In this document: piece by piece, positions 39,455-52,200 of the stretch
Layout of the letters: every line of letters begins with the position of its first letter
How positions within the stretch are numbered: the stretch's first letter is position 1
NCBI GenBank assembly: GCA_039583875.1
Contig: CM077147.1
Coordinates: forward strand, 160,350,821 to 160,414,820
Length of the DNA stretch: 64,000 nucleotides
Direction: 5' to 3'
From: Platanthera guangdongensis
Taxonomy: Eukaryota > Streptophyta > Magnoliopsida > Asparagales > Orchidaceae
Notes under the pieces: generated by a model
Told to the model about the DNA's origin: nothing
Databases searched by the model: none
What the model saw: only the letters and a program-made list of their open reading frames with translations
Made by a program: the position numbers and the translations under genes

Positions 39455-42400
39455 ACACGGTCTTTTCCTCCTGATTCTGTGCGCTCTCTGTTGTTCGCGG
39501 CTTGTCTTCCGCGTTCTGCAGCTTGTTCGCGGCTTGCCTTCTCCTCTGTCCGCGCGGTTTGTTTCTATCCGCGCGGCTTGTTTCTGTCTGCTGCCTGTTT
39601 GCGCGGCTTGCTCTTCTTGTTCTCTTCTCCTCCTGCTCTTTGTCGCAGCGACCTGTTTCCGTATCGCCGCGCTCCTTGCTCTTTCCTGCCGCTCCGACTT
39701 CCTAGTCGCTGCGGTCTGTCTCTGTCCGCGTGTGTTGTCTCTGCACTCGCGGTTTGCTGCTGTGATCTGCCTGACCGTGCGGGTTGTTCCTTTCTTACCC
39801 GCATCTTGGTCGCGGTCACCTGCTCTTCTCCTCTCTTCTGTTCGCTCGGCCTTTTCAGTCCGCGCGACTTCTTCCCCGCTGTGCCTTGATCTGGATCCTA
39901 GCCGCTCGTGTTCAAGCGGCTTCTTCTCTTTTGTTCCCGCCGCGGTTTCACGCGGATTCTTCCTTGTTTGAGCGGCCTCTCCGCCTCTTCGCTCTTAGCT
40001 GCTTCTCTTGTTAGTCGCCGCGACCTCCTGGTTTAGTCGCGCGGCTTGTGCTCTGCACCTTGGTCGTGGCCCTTCGTGCCGCTGGTGTGCTGTCACCGAG
40101 ACCGCCTCTAAGATTTCCACTTTCTCAATTATAACATTCTTAGTAGCCTCTGGAGGGTTATACATCTGGTGAACTAGTTGTTGAATTCCCTCAAAGTTAG
40201 AAAGGGGGTATATGATTTGAGCTACCTCATGCTGACCCCCCTCAATTCCTGCAGCTGGAATTCCTGACTCAGCTGTATTATCATCATCACACAAGAGAGG
40301 ATATCCAAGAGTTGCTCTAACAACATTTGTTATCCATTTAGCATGCTCTGGGCTAGCATTGACTAACAACCTCTCCCCCTTTATGACTTCTCTCTCAATA
40401 TGATCTCTTAAGTCATCTTTCTGAAATATTACTTGTTCAGCCAGATAATTGGTGCCTTCCTTATAAAAAGATCTGAATTTTTATAGCTGATCAGAGAGGA
40501 GTTTCTGTGAGGCTTGTATAGTTGTTTGAACAACAGCCAATTGTTCTTGAAGTTGTTGATCAAACTCAGACTTCTCTTTAGCCTTTTCCTCAGTTAATGT
40601 AGTTGCAGTATTCTTTAACTCAGTAACAATCACATTATGTGATTCAGTAAGATTATCATTCATCCTGAGCTGATTTTCCAGAACATATCCTTGCTTAACT
40701 ACTATGTCATCAATTTGAGTCCTGGCCTCTTGTTGCTACTTGGCCAGATAAACTACAACATTACCTCCTTTATGGAAGCAATCTGTCATCTCCTTCTTAT
40801 ACTGATTGACTTCAAATCTTATTGATTTAATGTCTTGAGCCAAGGTGAACCAGAGTTCCTTATGGCTTTCATCCACATATTTTTCAAGAGCTTGTCTTTG
40901 CTCATCCATTTTAACTTGCAGAGCAATCAACAGTGAAGTGAAGTCAACTGCTGGAGCTGAGGGTTGTGAGGCAGTCTGTAAAGCTTTCTTATAGTTTGAG
41001 CTTTTCTTCCTGTAAACCATCAGTTTTCTCTTCTTTTATGATTCTCCATCATCAGATTCAGAAGACCTTTCAAGGTTCACTGTGTCCTTTGGACTAGAGG
41101 GCAGCTCCTTGTCAGTCCTTGGCAACTCCCCCTTAGTTCATGGCTCCTCCCCCTCAGTCCTTGGCACTACTTCCTCAGTCCTTACTTCTTGTAAGTCAGG
41201 AAACAATTCCTCAAGAGTGAATTCTTGTTGCAGTTAAACTGGAGGAACATCTGTATCTTGTACAGTTAATGGAGCATCATCTAATGCAGATGTATCATCC
41301 ATTGATATATCCTGTGCAGGGATGTTGTCATGCTGTGTCTGTTCAACATCTGTTAGAAGCACAGTTAGTGTATCTGGCTCAGTATCTAGTATAGTTTGAT
41401 TAATATCATCTATTACCTCAAGAATAGTTTGAGTGGCTGTTTCACTCTCTAATGCAGCTTGCTTTTTCTCATGAGCAACTTCTGGAGGCAAGGCCTCTTG
41501 TTGAGCTAGAGAAAGCTCATTGGCTCCCCCTAGATGAAGCACATCCTGAATTTGATCCAGTTGGATGGTGCTTTCTGGAATATGCTCCCCCTGCATCTGA
41601 CTATCATCTACATTCTTAGGGGCAGATGATTTCCTTGTAGATTCTTGTTGTTCTTCATCTGAACTGAAGATCACTTATTCTTCTGAATCACTAGAAGATT
41701 CAGGTTTCCTGGGGGTTATCTTTTTCTTTTTTAGTTGTGGTTGTTTCTGTGGTGTAGAACCATCTTTTGTTAGAACTCTTTCCCACCTGGATAGTATTTT
41801 CATATCCATCCTTCTCATGTGGTTTATTCTAAATCATGTTGTGTGGTCATCACTTCAGGAATATTCATTGTCAGATACAGACTCAGTATTCTTCCTAGAT
41901 TAGGTTTCTTCAAAGTTTCCTTGATCTTGTCAAAGATCACAACAGACCGGTTAGTTTTTATTCTGAAAATAACTCTGGTCATTAAGCTGAACATATAGGT
42001 TGAGATCATATCATGTCCTTCTAGTTTGCAGAGAATTACTTTTCCCATAATCTCTGAAAGAAACTTTCCTTGGGAGTTCATCCCCTTCCTCTGCATTGAT
42101 GATTCAATCTTATTGGTGGGATCCAGTCCACACCATTGAAGAGCTTCTTTTGTCATTGAAGATGTGACTTCATCTTCTTCCCGAGTCCTGGGCAACTATA
42201 GTGTCTTCCTCAGATGCTTATGGGTAAGTTTCACCTTGCTTCCTTAAATTGATGACCTAATCTTCAATCCAATTGAATCCAGGGTTGCTGTTGTATAGAA
42301 TTCAAGAACCTCCGTCTTTCAGATCTTGGTAGGTTCTGAAACTAGATATTCCAAACCACTTTCTTTGATTATGGTTATCACATCTCTGATCTCAGTCGTA

Positions 42401-42564
42401 GCACTCTCAAAAGCATCGCGAACTAATTCATAGCCTTCGTTGATGTTGTTCTCTAACTTTGGCGCCATTGGTGACGAGAAATTTGAGGAGAAGAGAGATG
42501 AAGGTTTGTCGACTCAAAGATTTGGTCTCGAAAATGTTGAGAGCGTAGTCGACAAAGTTGTTCT

Positions 42565-42965
42565 GTGACCTATTTATATGTTTGTCAACACAGAAGGTCA
42601 AAAGATGGGGTAATAAATACTTAATGTGTCGACACTATAGAGATTGTGTCGACACAAACTTCTAATGTCTCGACAGAGTCAGACAACACTATATGTCGAC
42701 AAAGTTTGCGATGTGTCGACACGGACTTCTTAATAGCTGACTTTAATATCTGCGTGTCGACACAGATGACTGTATGTGTCGACACTACTATCTAAATGAT
42801 TGAACTTCTATGTGTCGACACCAAACTCTGAGTGTCGACACCACTATCTCACCACTATTTTGTTGTGTCGACATAACTTTCCTTATGTGTAGACACTAAC
42901 TACTATATATCGACACAAATTTCATTTTGTATCGACATTAACTACTATATGTCGACATTGAATTA
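42565..42965 (-). repeat. TGTCGACAC array between RNase H and the third ORF of element E
   Basis: About 15 copies of TGTGTCGACAC or degenerate ATATCGACA occupy the gap between the end of pol (about 42983) and the third ORF start at 42477. It is the same motif that fills U3 of the E LTRs. It shows no open frame continuous with either gene. Confidence 0.85.
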
Positions 42966-42982
42966 CTTAGTCAGATTTACTA

Positions 42983-45900
42983 AGTTACTCTAGGTTTAAC
43001 ATGCCTAATTCAATTTTGAAATAATTGAATTTAGTTTCATCTAGTGGTTTAGTAAACATGTCTGCAATTTGATTATTTGTGGTGACAAATTCCAAACAAA
43101 TATCTTCTTTTTCAACATGCTCTCTAATGAAGTGAAATCTAGTTTCTATATGCTTTGTTCTACTATGTGATACAGGATTTTTAGCAATAGAAATAGCACT
43201 TGTAGAATCACAAAATAGTGGAGTTCTACTTACCTTGAGACCATAGTCTTCAAGTTGATGTTGAATCCATAAAAGCTGAGCACATCAGCTGCCTGCAACA
43301 ACATACTCAGACTCTGCAGTGGAAATTGCCACACTTGTCTGCTTCTTACTGCTCCATGACACCAATCTACCACCTAGAAACTGACATGTGCCAGAGGTGC
43401 TCTTTCTATCTTCTTTGCAACCTGCAAAGTCTGCATTTGAAAAACTAGTCAGTAGAAAGTCTCTATTCTTAGGGTACCAAAGACCAAGATTAGGTGTGCC
43501 CTTAAGATATCTCAAAATTATTTTAACTGCAGTATAATGAGATTCTTTAGGGCTTGCTTGGTACCTAGCACAGACACATGTAGCATATATAATGTCTGGT
43601 CTACTGGCAGTTAAGTATAGAAGGGAGCCACTTATCCATCTATACAAAGACTCATCTATAGGTTTTCCTGCATCATCTTTGCCTAAAGGCATACTCATCC
43701 CCATTGGAGTTCTCATGGTGGTGGATGACTCCATACCATATTTCTTAATTAACTCCTTGGTGAACCTAGACTGTGATATGGACAGGCCATCATCAGTCTG
43801 TCTTACTTGGAGTCCCAAGAAGAATTTCAGCTCACCCATACTACTCATCTCAAACTTCCCTTGCATAGGTTTTGCAAACTTCCTACAAAGGTTGTTTTCT
43901 ATAGATCCAAAGATTATGTCATCAACATAAATCTGGACTAGGATCATCTTGCCCTTTGACTCCCTAAGGAATAGAGTCTTGTCTATTTTCCCCTTGAAAA
44001 TTTATTCTCAATGAGGAAGGTAGACAATGTTTCATACCAAGCCCTAGGGGCTTGTTTCAAACCATATAAGGCTTTCTTAAGCCTATAAACATAATCAGGA
44101 TAAAGTGGATCAACAAAACCTAGGGATGTTCAACATAGACTTCTTCTTTCAAATTACCATTTAGGAATGCTGACTTGACATCCATTTGGTATACTTTGAA
44201 CCCTTGGAAAGCAGCAAAGGCAAGGAATAGCCTTATTGCTTCCAACCTTGCCACTGGTACAAATGTCTAATCAAAGTCAATGCCCTCTTCCTGTCTATAA
44301 CCTTTGGCAACCAGTCTTGCTTTGTTCTTCATTATGATGTCATTTTCATCTAGTTTGTTCCTGTAGATCCACTTTGTCTCAATAATATTATGATCCTTTG
44401 GTTTTGGAACCAACTCCCATACTTTACACCTTATGAATTGATTCAGATCCTCCTGCATTGCATCAATCTAGTTGGAGTCTTGTATGGCTTCTTCAAATCT
44501 CTTTGGTTCCATCTATGATAGGAAACTTGAGCAAAGCACTGTGTTCATGTGTTTGCTTCTGGTTTGCACACCATATCTTGGATCACTAATAATTTGGTGT
44601 GCTGGATGATCCTTTAGATTCCTTATTGCTGGAGGCATTCTATCAGCAATTTGAACTTCTTCAATTTCTCCACCATGCTGAACTTCATTGTCTTCGATCT
44701 CAGCTTGTGTACCTTGTACTCCCCCTGGACAGAAACCATCATTTTCCTCATACTGCCTTGCAGTTTGGTCTTCATTAATAGTCAGCATGTCCAACTTTTC
44801 TTTTAAAACTGTTGAGCTACAAGAATTGCTAGACAACTCACAGTTAATTAGCTCAGATTCATCAAACACTACATGAATAGATTCTTCTACAACTTGTGTA
44901 GTCAAGTTGTAGACCCTATATGCCTTACTGTTATTGCTGTACCCAACAAATATCTCATCTTGGGATTTGGCAGCAAACTTAGTTAGGTGAGACTTGCCAG
45001 TGTTAAGCACATAACACCTGCTACCAAAGATCCTAAAGTAGGATATGTTTGGTTTTCTGCCTTTCATAATCTCATAGGGTGTCGTTTTGTAGTTCTTAGT
45101 TATGGATGCTCTATTGAGAACATGACAAGCAGTATTTACTGCCTCAGCCCCAGAAATATTCAAGGAGAGAAGTGTCACTTAGTAGAGTTCTACCAGCCTC
45201 AATAAGAGTCCTATTCTTTCTTTCAGCAATTCCATTTTACTGAGGTGTTCTAGGTGAGGAGAATTCCTGAGGAATCCCTAGTTCTTCACAAAATCTTATC
45301 ATAGATTAAGACTGAAATTCAGTTTCATGGTCACTTCTAATTTTGACCACTGAATTGTTAAGTTCATTCTGAATTTGTTTAACAAAGTTATGAAAGGCAG
45401 TAGGGGTTTCAGATTTCTGCCTCAAAAAGAAAACCCATGTAAATCTAGAATAGTCATCTACTATCACAAAAGTATAGACTTTCCTACCTAGACTATGAAC
45501 TGGCATAGGACCAAATAGATTTGGTCTGCTTGTCTTTTTGACAAGCTGAACATATACCCTCTTTTATGCACTTAAACTGAGGACCATTCCTCACTAACTC
45601 TAAACTATAGAGTTGGCCTATAGTCTTATAGTTCAGATGAGCTAGCCTCTTGTGCCATTGTACACACTGAGATGCTTTCTCATCTGTAACTAAACATACA
45701 TGAGAGTTCATGTTTTCATAATCAAAATTTAAATAATAAACATTCCCTTTCCTATAACCAGACAAGATCACCTTTTGATCACTTGTCCTTTTAATCTGAC
45801 ACTCATTCTTAATAAATGAAGTGTCATACACAAGATCAATCATCTGACTTATGCTTATCAAGTTATGTTTCAAACCTTTTACATAAGCCACTTGAGTGAT

Positions 45901-46100
45901 TGTTATAGAACTAGTAGAAATGTTACCAAACCCTTTTATGACCCCTTTTTCTGATCCACCAAAGATCACTTTGGGTCCATTCTCTATGGGAGTATAGTCC
46001 TTTAACATTCTTCTTATTCCAGTCATATGCCTGGAACATCCACTATCCAAGTACCATATAGGGGTATTGCAACTTGGATCCACCTTACTAGAACCAGGCT
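42983..46100 (-). pseudogene. pol: Broken protease, integrase, reverse transcriptase and RNase H of element E
   Basis: Protease WYLDSGCSRHMTG keeps its Asp (about 46050). Then WHKRLAHLNYKTIGQLY and CSACQKDKQTK of the integrase zinc region. At 45495-45510 the frame jumps from KQTK directly into LFGPMPVHSLG, deleting about 25 residues including the first catalytic Asp of integrase. IRSDHETEF, the RT start KWIYRNKLDENDIIMKNKAR (44458 leftward), YVDD (43929-43918), YKGYTP-type linkers and RNase H (FSNADFAGCKEDRKSTSG, AESEYVVAGS, CDSTSAISIAKNP) follow. Stops and shifts occur at several points. Confidence 0.87.
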
Positions 46101-47418
46101 GATCCTGGCACTGATCTTCTTCTGTCAAGGTCATCAGCCCTTTACAATAATGTTCTTCAATTCTATTTACTGAGTCCAGCAATTTCAAGAACTCGGCCTC
46201 TTCTGCATCCTCTTTAATTACCAATAGTCCTATGTTTGCTTCAGCTTCAGCTTCAGCCTCAGAATCTGATGATGAAGAATCTGACCAGCTTTTTTGCTTC
46301 TTTGCAACAAAGGATTTCTCCTTCTTGAACTTGTTTTTTAGTTTCTTCTTGTCATTAGATTCTTTCCTTTTGTCATGACAATCAGCTACCACATGTCCAG
46401 GCCTGTTGCAACAATAGCAAACAATCTTAGTTGAAGATAATTTACTAGGTTTAGAGCCATACCTATCCTTCCTAGAGGATTTCTTTTTCTGATAGTAATC
46501 ATCCTTGGATTGTGAAGAGGATGGCTTGGATCTCCACTATTTCTTCTTCAAGAACCTTTCAAATTGTTTTGAGAAATCAGCTAAGTCTTCATCAGAATTT
46601 GGACTATCTGATGTGTGACTGTCAAAATTTTCTGAAACTACTTCTGCAGCTTTCCTAGGAGGAGATGGAGACATCCTCCTGTCCTTTATTATGGCTTCAG
46701 TCTTGAAAGCCACTGACTTATCTCTGTAATCAACTTTATTACTTTTCTCCTCCTCCTTTCTGACCATCAGTTGCATCTCATATGAAAGCAGTTTGCCAAA
46801 TAATGTAGGAGGTGAGATTTCTGCTAGTCTGGCCACTTCCCTAATGACACATATCTTGGTGTCCCAGTCCTTAGTTAATGATCTCAGAAACTTATCATTT
46901 AAATCATATGTACTGAATACTTTTCCATATGACATCAATTCATTAACTATTCTGAAGAACTTCTTGTAACATTCAGTTATGCTGTCTGTTTTAGATTGTC
47001 TAAAACTTTCATACTCCTGATTCAGCATAAACTTTCTGTCTTCTCTCACTTCTTCTGAACCCTCCATGTAGACAATCAGGGTGTCCCACATTTCTTTGGA
47101 GGTCTTGCAGTGAATCAAATTTTGAAATGTTGAATCATCTATAGCACTGACTATTATATTATGTGCTCTCTTATCCATATTAGACAAGATGACCTCATTC
47201 TTTGTCATTTCAGAATACTCCTTTGATGTCCTGAGATTTGCATCAATAACTGAAACTTTCATTGGGATGAATGACACTTCTTTGACTGTCATATAGATTC
47301 TTGGATCTGAAGCTTCCATAAACAGTCTAGCACTTTCTTTCTATATGCCAAAAATCTCTTTCCTGCATATAGGTAACTTCATGGAACCAAACTCCTTATG
47401 ATTCTCAATGGAACCCAT
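46101..47418 (-). pseudogene. gag: gag of element E, mostly one frame
   Basis: The minus-strand ATG at 47418 opens MGSIENHKEFGSMKLPICRK. A TAG near 47343 and a stop near 46534 are the visible stops; the rest is continuous into protease. It shows YMTVKEVSFIPMKVSVIDAN, IDDSTFQNLIHCKTSKEMWD, FFRIVNELMSYGKVFSTYD, and the knuckle CYCCNRPGHVVADC (about 46420-46380), then a basic run and an acidic serine block. The long coiled-coil spacer that A and B have between the knuckle and protease is absent. Confidence 0.87.
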
Positions 47419-47484
47419 TTTGCCTAATAGATTTCTGCCTTGGAGATCTACTCAGCCTTTTAAGTCTATTCTTTGAGTAACCTA

Positions 47485-47496
47485 GCTCTGATACCA
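47485..47496 (-). promoter_or_regulatory. Primer-binding site of element E, tRNA-Met type
   Basis: The minus strand reads TGGTATCAGAGC two bases after the 5' LTR, identical to element C. Confidence 0.92.
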
Positions 47497-47498
47497 CT

Positions 47499-48989
47499 TG
47501 AAAGAATTGGTTTCAAGATGTTCTAACTTCCTTCTTTCTTCTCAGATCTGCAGATCTTACAGCTCAGAACCTAGACTGGTTCCTACAACTCAGAGTGATC
47601 CACACTCCTACAACTCAGGCACAAGTCCTACCTCAGCCTCTTCCACAGGCCTACAACTCAGAGTGACACCCCACTCCTACAACTCAGGCAAAAGCCCTAC
47701 CTCAGCCTCTTTCATAGGCCTACAACTCAGGGAACAGATTCCCCTACCTCAGGTAGTCAGCCCTACCTCAGCCTTTATAATTTAGGCTTACAACTCAAAG
47801 AAGTAAATCTCCTACACTCAGATCTATTACAGATCCTACAAAAGTTATTGATGAAAAGATAATAATATCTTCAACCAGATGGAGAGAGAATTGGTTGAAG
47901 GATTCTTGATCAGTTCTTGATAGAACTGATTACTTAAGGATCAACATGTCTTAGCTTTTTCAAAGCTTCTTGAATCTGAACAAAGTAAGGTTGATCTTCT
48001 TGGTGTTGGAGTTGATCTTCAATCAGCTTCCATCAGAAATTAATCTGAATTCTTCTTTAGAATTGATCTGAATTCTTCTGGCAGACTGTTCAGGATCTGC
48101 CTTCACTGGATGAGGACTTCTCTCCTTCTTATTTTTCTCTCTCTACAATCTGGTGACTGTTTCTTCTTTCTCTTCTTCTGGATCCTCAATTGTTCAGAGA
48201 TTATTCTTTATTCACTGATCGTGTTCATGATCACTTCTTCACAATCGATAATTGATTAGCTATTTATTATTGAGAGAGCATATCTATATAGGCTTCATCC
48301 ATGGTTACCGGCTGTTCCGGTTCCAAATGGTCTTCTGACACCTCTAATAGATGTGACAGCAATGTCAGTAATGATAGCTGTCAAGTCTCCAGTTGTATTA
48401 CTTCAACCTTCATTGGACTTTGACTCAGCAGCAGAGAATGTCGAGTGAATACTTCACCTGTGTCGACACACATAGTCCATGTGTCGACACAAGTCTTGAT
48501 GATGTCAACACAGCTTCATTTTTACTTCTCGACACAGCTTCTGTGGAATGTGTCGACACAAGTCCTGTGTGTCGACACAAACACTCCTTGTCTTGACAAA
48601 CTTGGTGTCGACAGAATTCTAGTGTGTGTCGACACAAGTTCTGTGTGTCGACATAGTCGTTGTCGACAGAATTCTGGAATGTGTCGACAGCTTCTCTATG
48701 TGTCGACACAAATCCTGATGATGTAGACACAATCTGTCCCTTGGTGTCGATACAACGTTGTCGACAGATTTTCTGTGTGTCAACACAAATTCTGGGTGTC
48801 GACACAATCTGGCCCTTGGTGTCGACATAGCCATTCACAAGTGTCGACACTTGTACTTAGAAATTTTTTCTTCCATTTACTTAACCTGCACATGATAACT
48901 CAACACAACATCAAATACAACTTGATGCATATCATTGAGTTAGGTGAGGCTTCTCCAAATCTGGTACACATTTTCCAATGTACCCAACA
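47499..48989 (-). repeat. 5' LTR of element E (right copy), with an internal deletion
   Basis: 1,491 bases, matching 36834-38541 except that about 217 bases near the LTR 3' end are missing (left-copy 36850-37075). The missing part includes the U5 box and the CACCCCCCCTAGGTG tract. The hairpin array is retained at 47541-47835 and the TGTCGACACA array at 48459-48853. Confidence 0.92.
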
Positions 48990-48994
48990 TCTGG
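48990..48994. repeat. Right target-site duplication of element E (TCTGG)
   Basis: Matches 36829-36833. Element C continues at 48995. Confidence 0.92.
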
Positions 48995-49242
48995 TCGACG
49001 AACTCACAATAATTCGTCGAACCCAGAAAGACTTAACCAAAACTGTTATTTTAGCAGTAACTCTAATAATTCTAGGAAACCATTTAATCCTGTAGCTGAT
49101 TGGATAATATCACCTATAAGATATCACCCACTAGGATATAAATCTCAACCTGAATTTTCTGTTATATCCAGTTTCTCTTACCAGCAAAACAAAGGACCCA
49201 AGGTAACCTGGGTCAAGAACAATTAATTATTTTTCATTACAG

Positions 49243-52200
49243 GTGAAGAGTTGTCCAGTAAGTAATCAAACATGGTACCTTTACAGTGGTTGCTCCAATT
49301 ATATGACTGGCAGCAAGGACAACTTAACCAACTATAAGTCCAAGCTAGGACCAAAAGTTATCTTTGGTGATTCGAAATGTAGCCAGTCTGAAGGTTTTGG
49401 AGAAATGAAGATTGGAGCAGTCACATTCAAGAAAGTAACTTATGTTAGAGGACTCAAGCATAACCTCATCTTTATAAGCCAGTTATGTGATGAAGGTTAT
49501 CAGGTACACTTTAACTCATCTTCTTGCACTATTGCTAATAAAGAAAAACACACTGTTTTAATTGGGAATAGATAAGGTAACATATAATTCATTGATTTTC
49601 TTTCTGCCAATTCTGATATCTGCTTACTTAATATAACTTGTAATCAGAATGATTTATGACATAAATGGCTAGGTCATGTAAACTTGAAAAACATTACTAG
49701 GCTATCAAAAGACAATCTTGTGAGAGATCTACCTTCTGGTCCCTACAAGAAGGAAGGTCTCTGCAGGGATTGTCAACTAGGCAAGCAAACGAAATCTAAT
49801 TTTAAATCTGTTAATAGAAGTGATTCACCTAGGATATTGTACTTGCTACACATGGATCTTTTTGGACTCATTGTTGTACAAAGTCTAGGAGAGAAATCCT
49901 ACACATTAGTTAAAGTGGATGACTTCTCAAGGTTCACTTGGGTATTCTTTCTGAGATCTAAGTCAGATACCTTTAAGGTTCTTACAGATTTTCTCAGGAC
50001 CATACAGATTGAGTTCTCTACTCATGTTGTATTGATCAGAAGTGATCATGGCACAGAGTTTGAGTCTCTTCTTATGCATGAGTTCTGTGAGAAGGAAGGT
50101 ATCAGACACTACTTCTCAGCTCCTAGAACTCCCCAACAAAATGGGGTAGCTGAAAGGAAAAATATGACACTAATTGAAGGTGCAGGTACATTACTTGCAG
50201 ATGCTTATATGCCACTATCCTTTTGGGTAGAGGCTGTAAACACTGCAAATTATATCCTGAACAGAAGCCTGATACACAAACTAAAGAATAGGACTCCCTA
50301 TGAATTACTTAAAGGGAAAAAACCTAAAATTAACTATTTTAAAGTATTTGGATGTATATGTTATATTCACAAAAAAAAATATAAAAGATACATTAGAAAT
50401 TTTGAGGCTAAGGCTGAAGAGGGAATCTTTCTAGGATATTCCCAAGTAAGCAAAGCCTATAGGGTTTTTAATAAATCATCACTAAAAATTGAAGAATCTA
50501 TTCATGTTACATTTGATGAAGCTAACATGTCTTGCAAGGAGAAAGAAATTTTTACCAATAGCACTTTTCAGGTACCTCACTTGTGTGAGAGTTTGGATGG
50601 ACTTAACCTCACCCAAGAGGTTCCAACACATCCTTCTCCACAAGTCATTGAAGAAAGTGAAGATGAAGGCACTGAAGGAATTGATCTTCCCCCAACAGCA
50701 AACATAATTCCACAAGAGGAATTAGTTCCTAATGCTGTTACAGAACCAACTCCACCCACTGATTTTGTCACACTAAGGGATCACCCCAGATCTCAAGTGA
50801 TTGGAGACATATCAACAGGTGTACATACAAGGCATCAACTCAACCAAGATTTGATGCATGTATGTTTTCTCTCTCAGGTTGAACCTCTATCTATCCATGA
50901 TGTAGAGTAAGATCCCCACTGGATCATTGCAATGCAGGAGGAATTAAACCAATTTGAGAGATGTAGAGTTTGGGATTTAGTTCCAAGACCCCAAAACTAC
51001 CCAGTAATTCGAACCAAATGGGTTTACAGAAACAAGCTGGATGCCCAAGGAGTGATTGTGAGAAACAAGGCTAGGCTTGTTGCTCAAGGATATAGGCAAG
51101 AGGAAGGAATAGATTATGACCAAACCTTTTCACCTATGGCAAGGTTAGAGGCAATCAGAATATTCCTTGCCTATGCAGCCTTCAAGAAATTCAAGGTCTA
51201 TCAGATGGATGTGAAGAGTGCTTTTCTGAATTGAGTACTAAAAGAAGAGGTTTATGTTGAACAACCTCCAGGTTTTGTCTCTCCAACTCACCCCTATTAT
51301 GTTTTTAAATTTCATAAAGCCTTCTATGGTCTAAAGAAAGCTCCAAGAGCTTGGTATGAGACCTTAGCTAGTTTTTTGATAGAGCATAAGTTCATTAGAG
51401 GCATAGTAGATAAGACACATTTCATTAAACATCATAAGGACCAAACATTGTTAATACAAATTTATGTAGATGACATCATATTTGGGTCTACTGATTCCAA
51501 ATTATGCAAGAGGTTCTCTGACCTCATGCATTCCAAATTTGAAATGAGTAGTAAGGGTGAGGAAGGGTGAGCTCTCCTACTTCCTTGGTATCCAAGTGAA
51601 GCAGCTCCCTGATGGCATCTTCATCTCCCAAGCTAAATATGCAATAGAGCTTATCAAAAAGTTTGGGATGATTGATGCCTCAGAAAAGAAAACACCTATG
51701 GCTATAAATGCTTTAATAGACTCTGATCCACATGGGAAACCTGTTGACCAGAAATTATATAGGGGCATTGTTGGGTCCCTATTATATCTTACAGCTAACA
51801 GACCTGATATCATGTTTGCCACATGCCTTTGTGCTAGGTTCCAAGTGAACCATAAAGAATCTCATCTAGTTTTCTTAAAAAGAATTTTGAGATATATAAA
51901 GAGTTGTCCAAGTCTAGGCCTATGATATGCCACTGAATCAGAATTTGAGTTAACTTGATACTCAGATGCTGATTTTGCTGGATGTAGGGTGGACATGAAG
52001 AGTACTTTAGGAACCTGCAAGTTCCTGGGTATGAGATTAGTGTCCTGGTTTTGTAAGAAATAGTCATCTGTGTCTACCTCCACTGCTGAGGCAGAATATA
52101 TTGCAGCTGGAAGCTGTTGTTCCCAGATGCTGTGGATTCAAAATCAATTACTAGACTATGGTCTCAACTTAAATAATTCAACTCTAGTTTGTGATAACAC

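Larger units (their letters stand above)
39068..40110 (+). mobile_element. Insert I: truncated Ty1/copia fragment (LTR, primer site, leader)
   Basis: TGTTGAAGTTGG to CTTTCTAACA (39068-39442) is a short LTR with TATATATAG, AATAAAA and a following tRNA-Met primer site at 39443. After it comes about 670 bases rich in C, T and CpG, with repeated GCGCGGCTTG- and CGCGGTTTG-like words, then element E coding sequence returns near 40110. No gag, pol or second LTR is present, and I see no target duplication, so this is a truncated or rearranged insertion. Confidence 0.7.
38806..42477 (-). pseudogene. Third ORF of element E, interrupted by insert I
   Basis: The start is likely the minus-strand ATG at 42477 (MAPKLENNINEGYELVRDAF). 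Segments are an N-terminal globular region containing GKVILCKLEGHDMISTYMFS and SVVIFDKIKETLKKPNLGRI (41824-42195), a Glu/Gln/Ser-rich region (41234-41674), then long coiled-coil segments (ALEKYVDESHKELWFTLAQD, TLTEEKAKEKSEFDQQLQEQ), HAKWITNVVRATLGYPLLCD, and a lysine-rich tail ending KGIVTKEPDQP at 38806. Several stops and shifts separate them, and insert I disrupts 39068-40110. Role unknown; SIRE third ORFs have been called env-like. The N-terminal block matches that of element C. Confidence 0.75.
36834..48989 (-). mobile_element. Element E: SIRE-type Ty1/copia with third ORF, nested in C
   Basis: On the minus strand: 5' LTR (48989 to 47499), tRNA-Met primer site, gag, protease, integrase, reverse transcriptase, RNase H, a spacer array, a third ORF (42477 to 38806) and the 3' LTR (38541 to 36834), flanked by TCTGG. 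Length is 12,156 bases including insert I (39068 to about 40110). It is younger than C because it lies inside it. Confidence 0.93.

Noticed and set aside
39479..39971. Overlapping plus-strand ORFs in insert I
   Set aside because: C/T-rich low-complexity translation (Leu, Ser, Cys, Arg) without motifs, open in all three frames, so no gene is supported.
49200..49242. Short intron between gag and protease of C (GTAACC to TTACAG)
   Set aside because: It would be only about 40 bases, below the usual plant minimum, and protease homology starts after an in-frame open stretch anyway.
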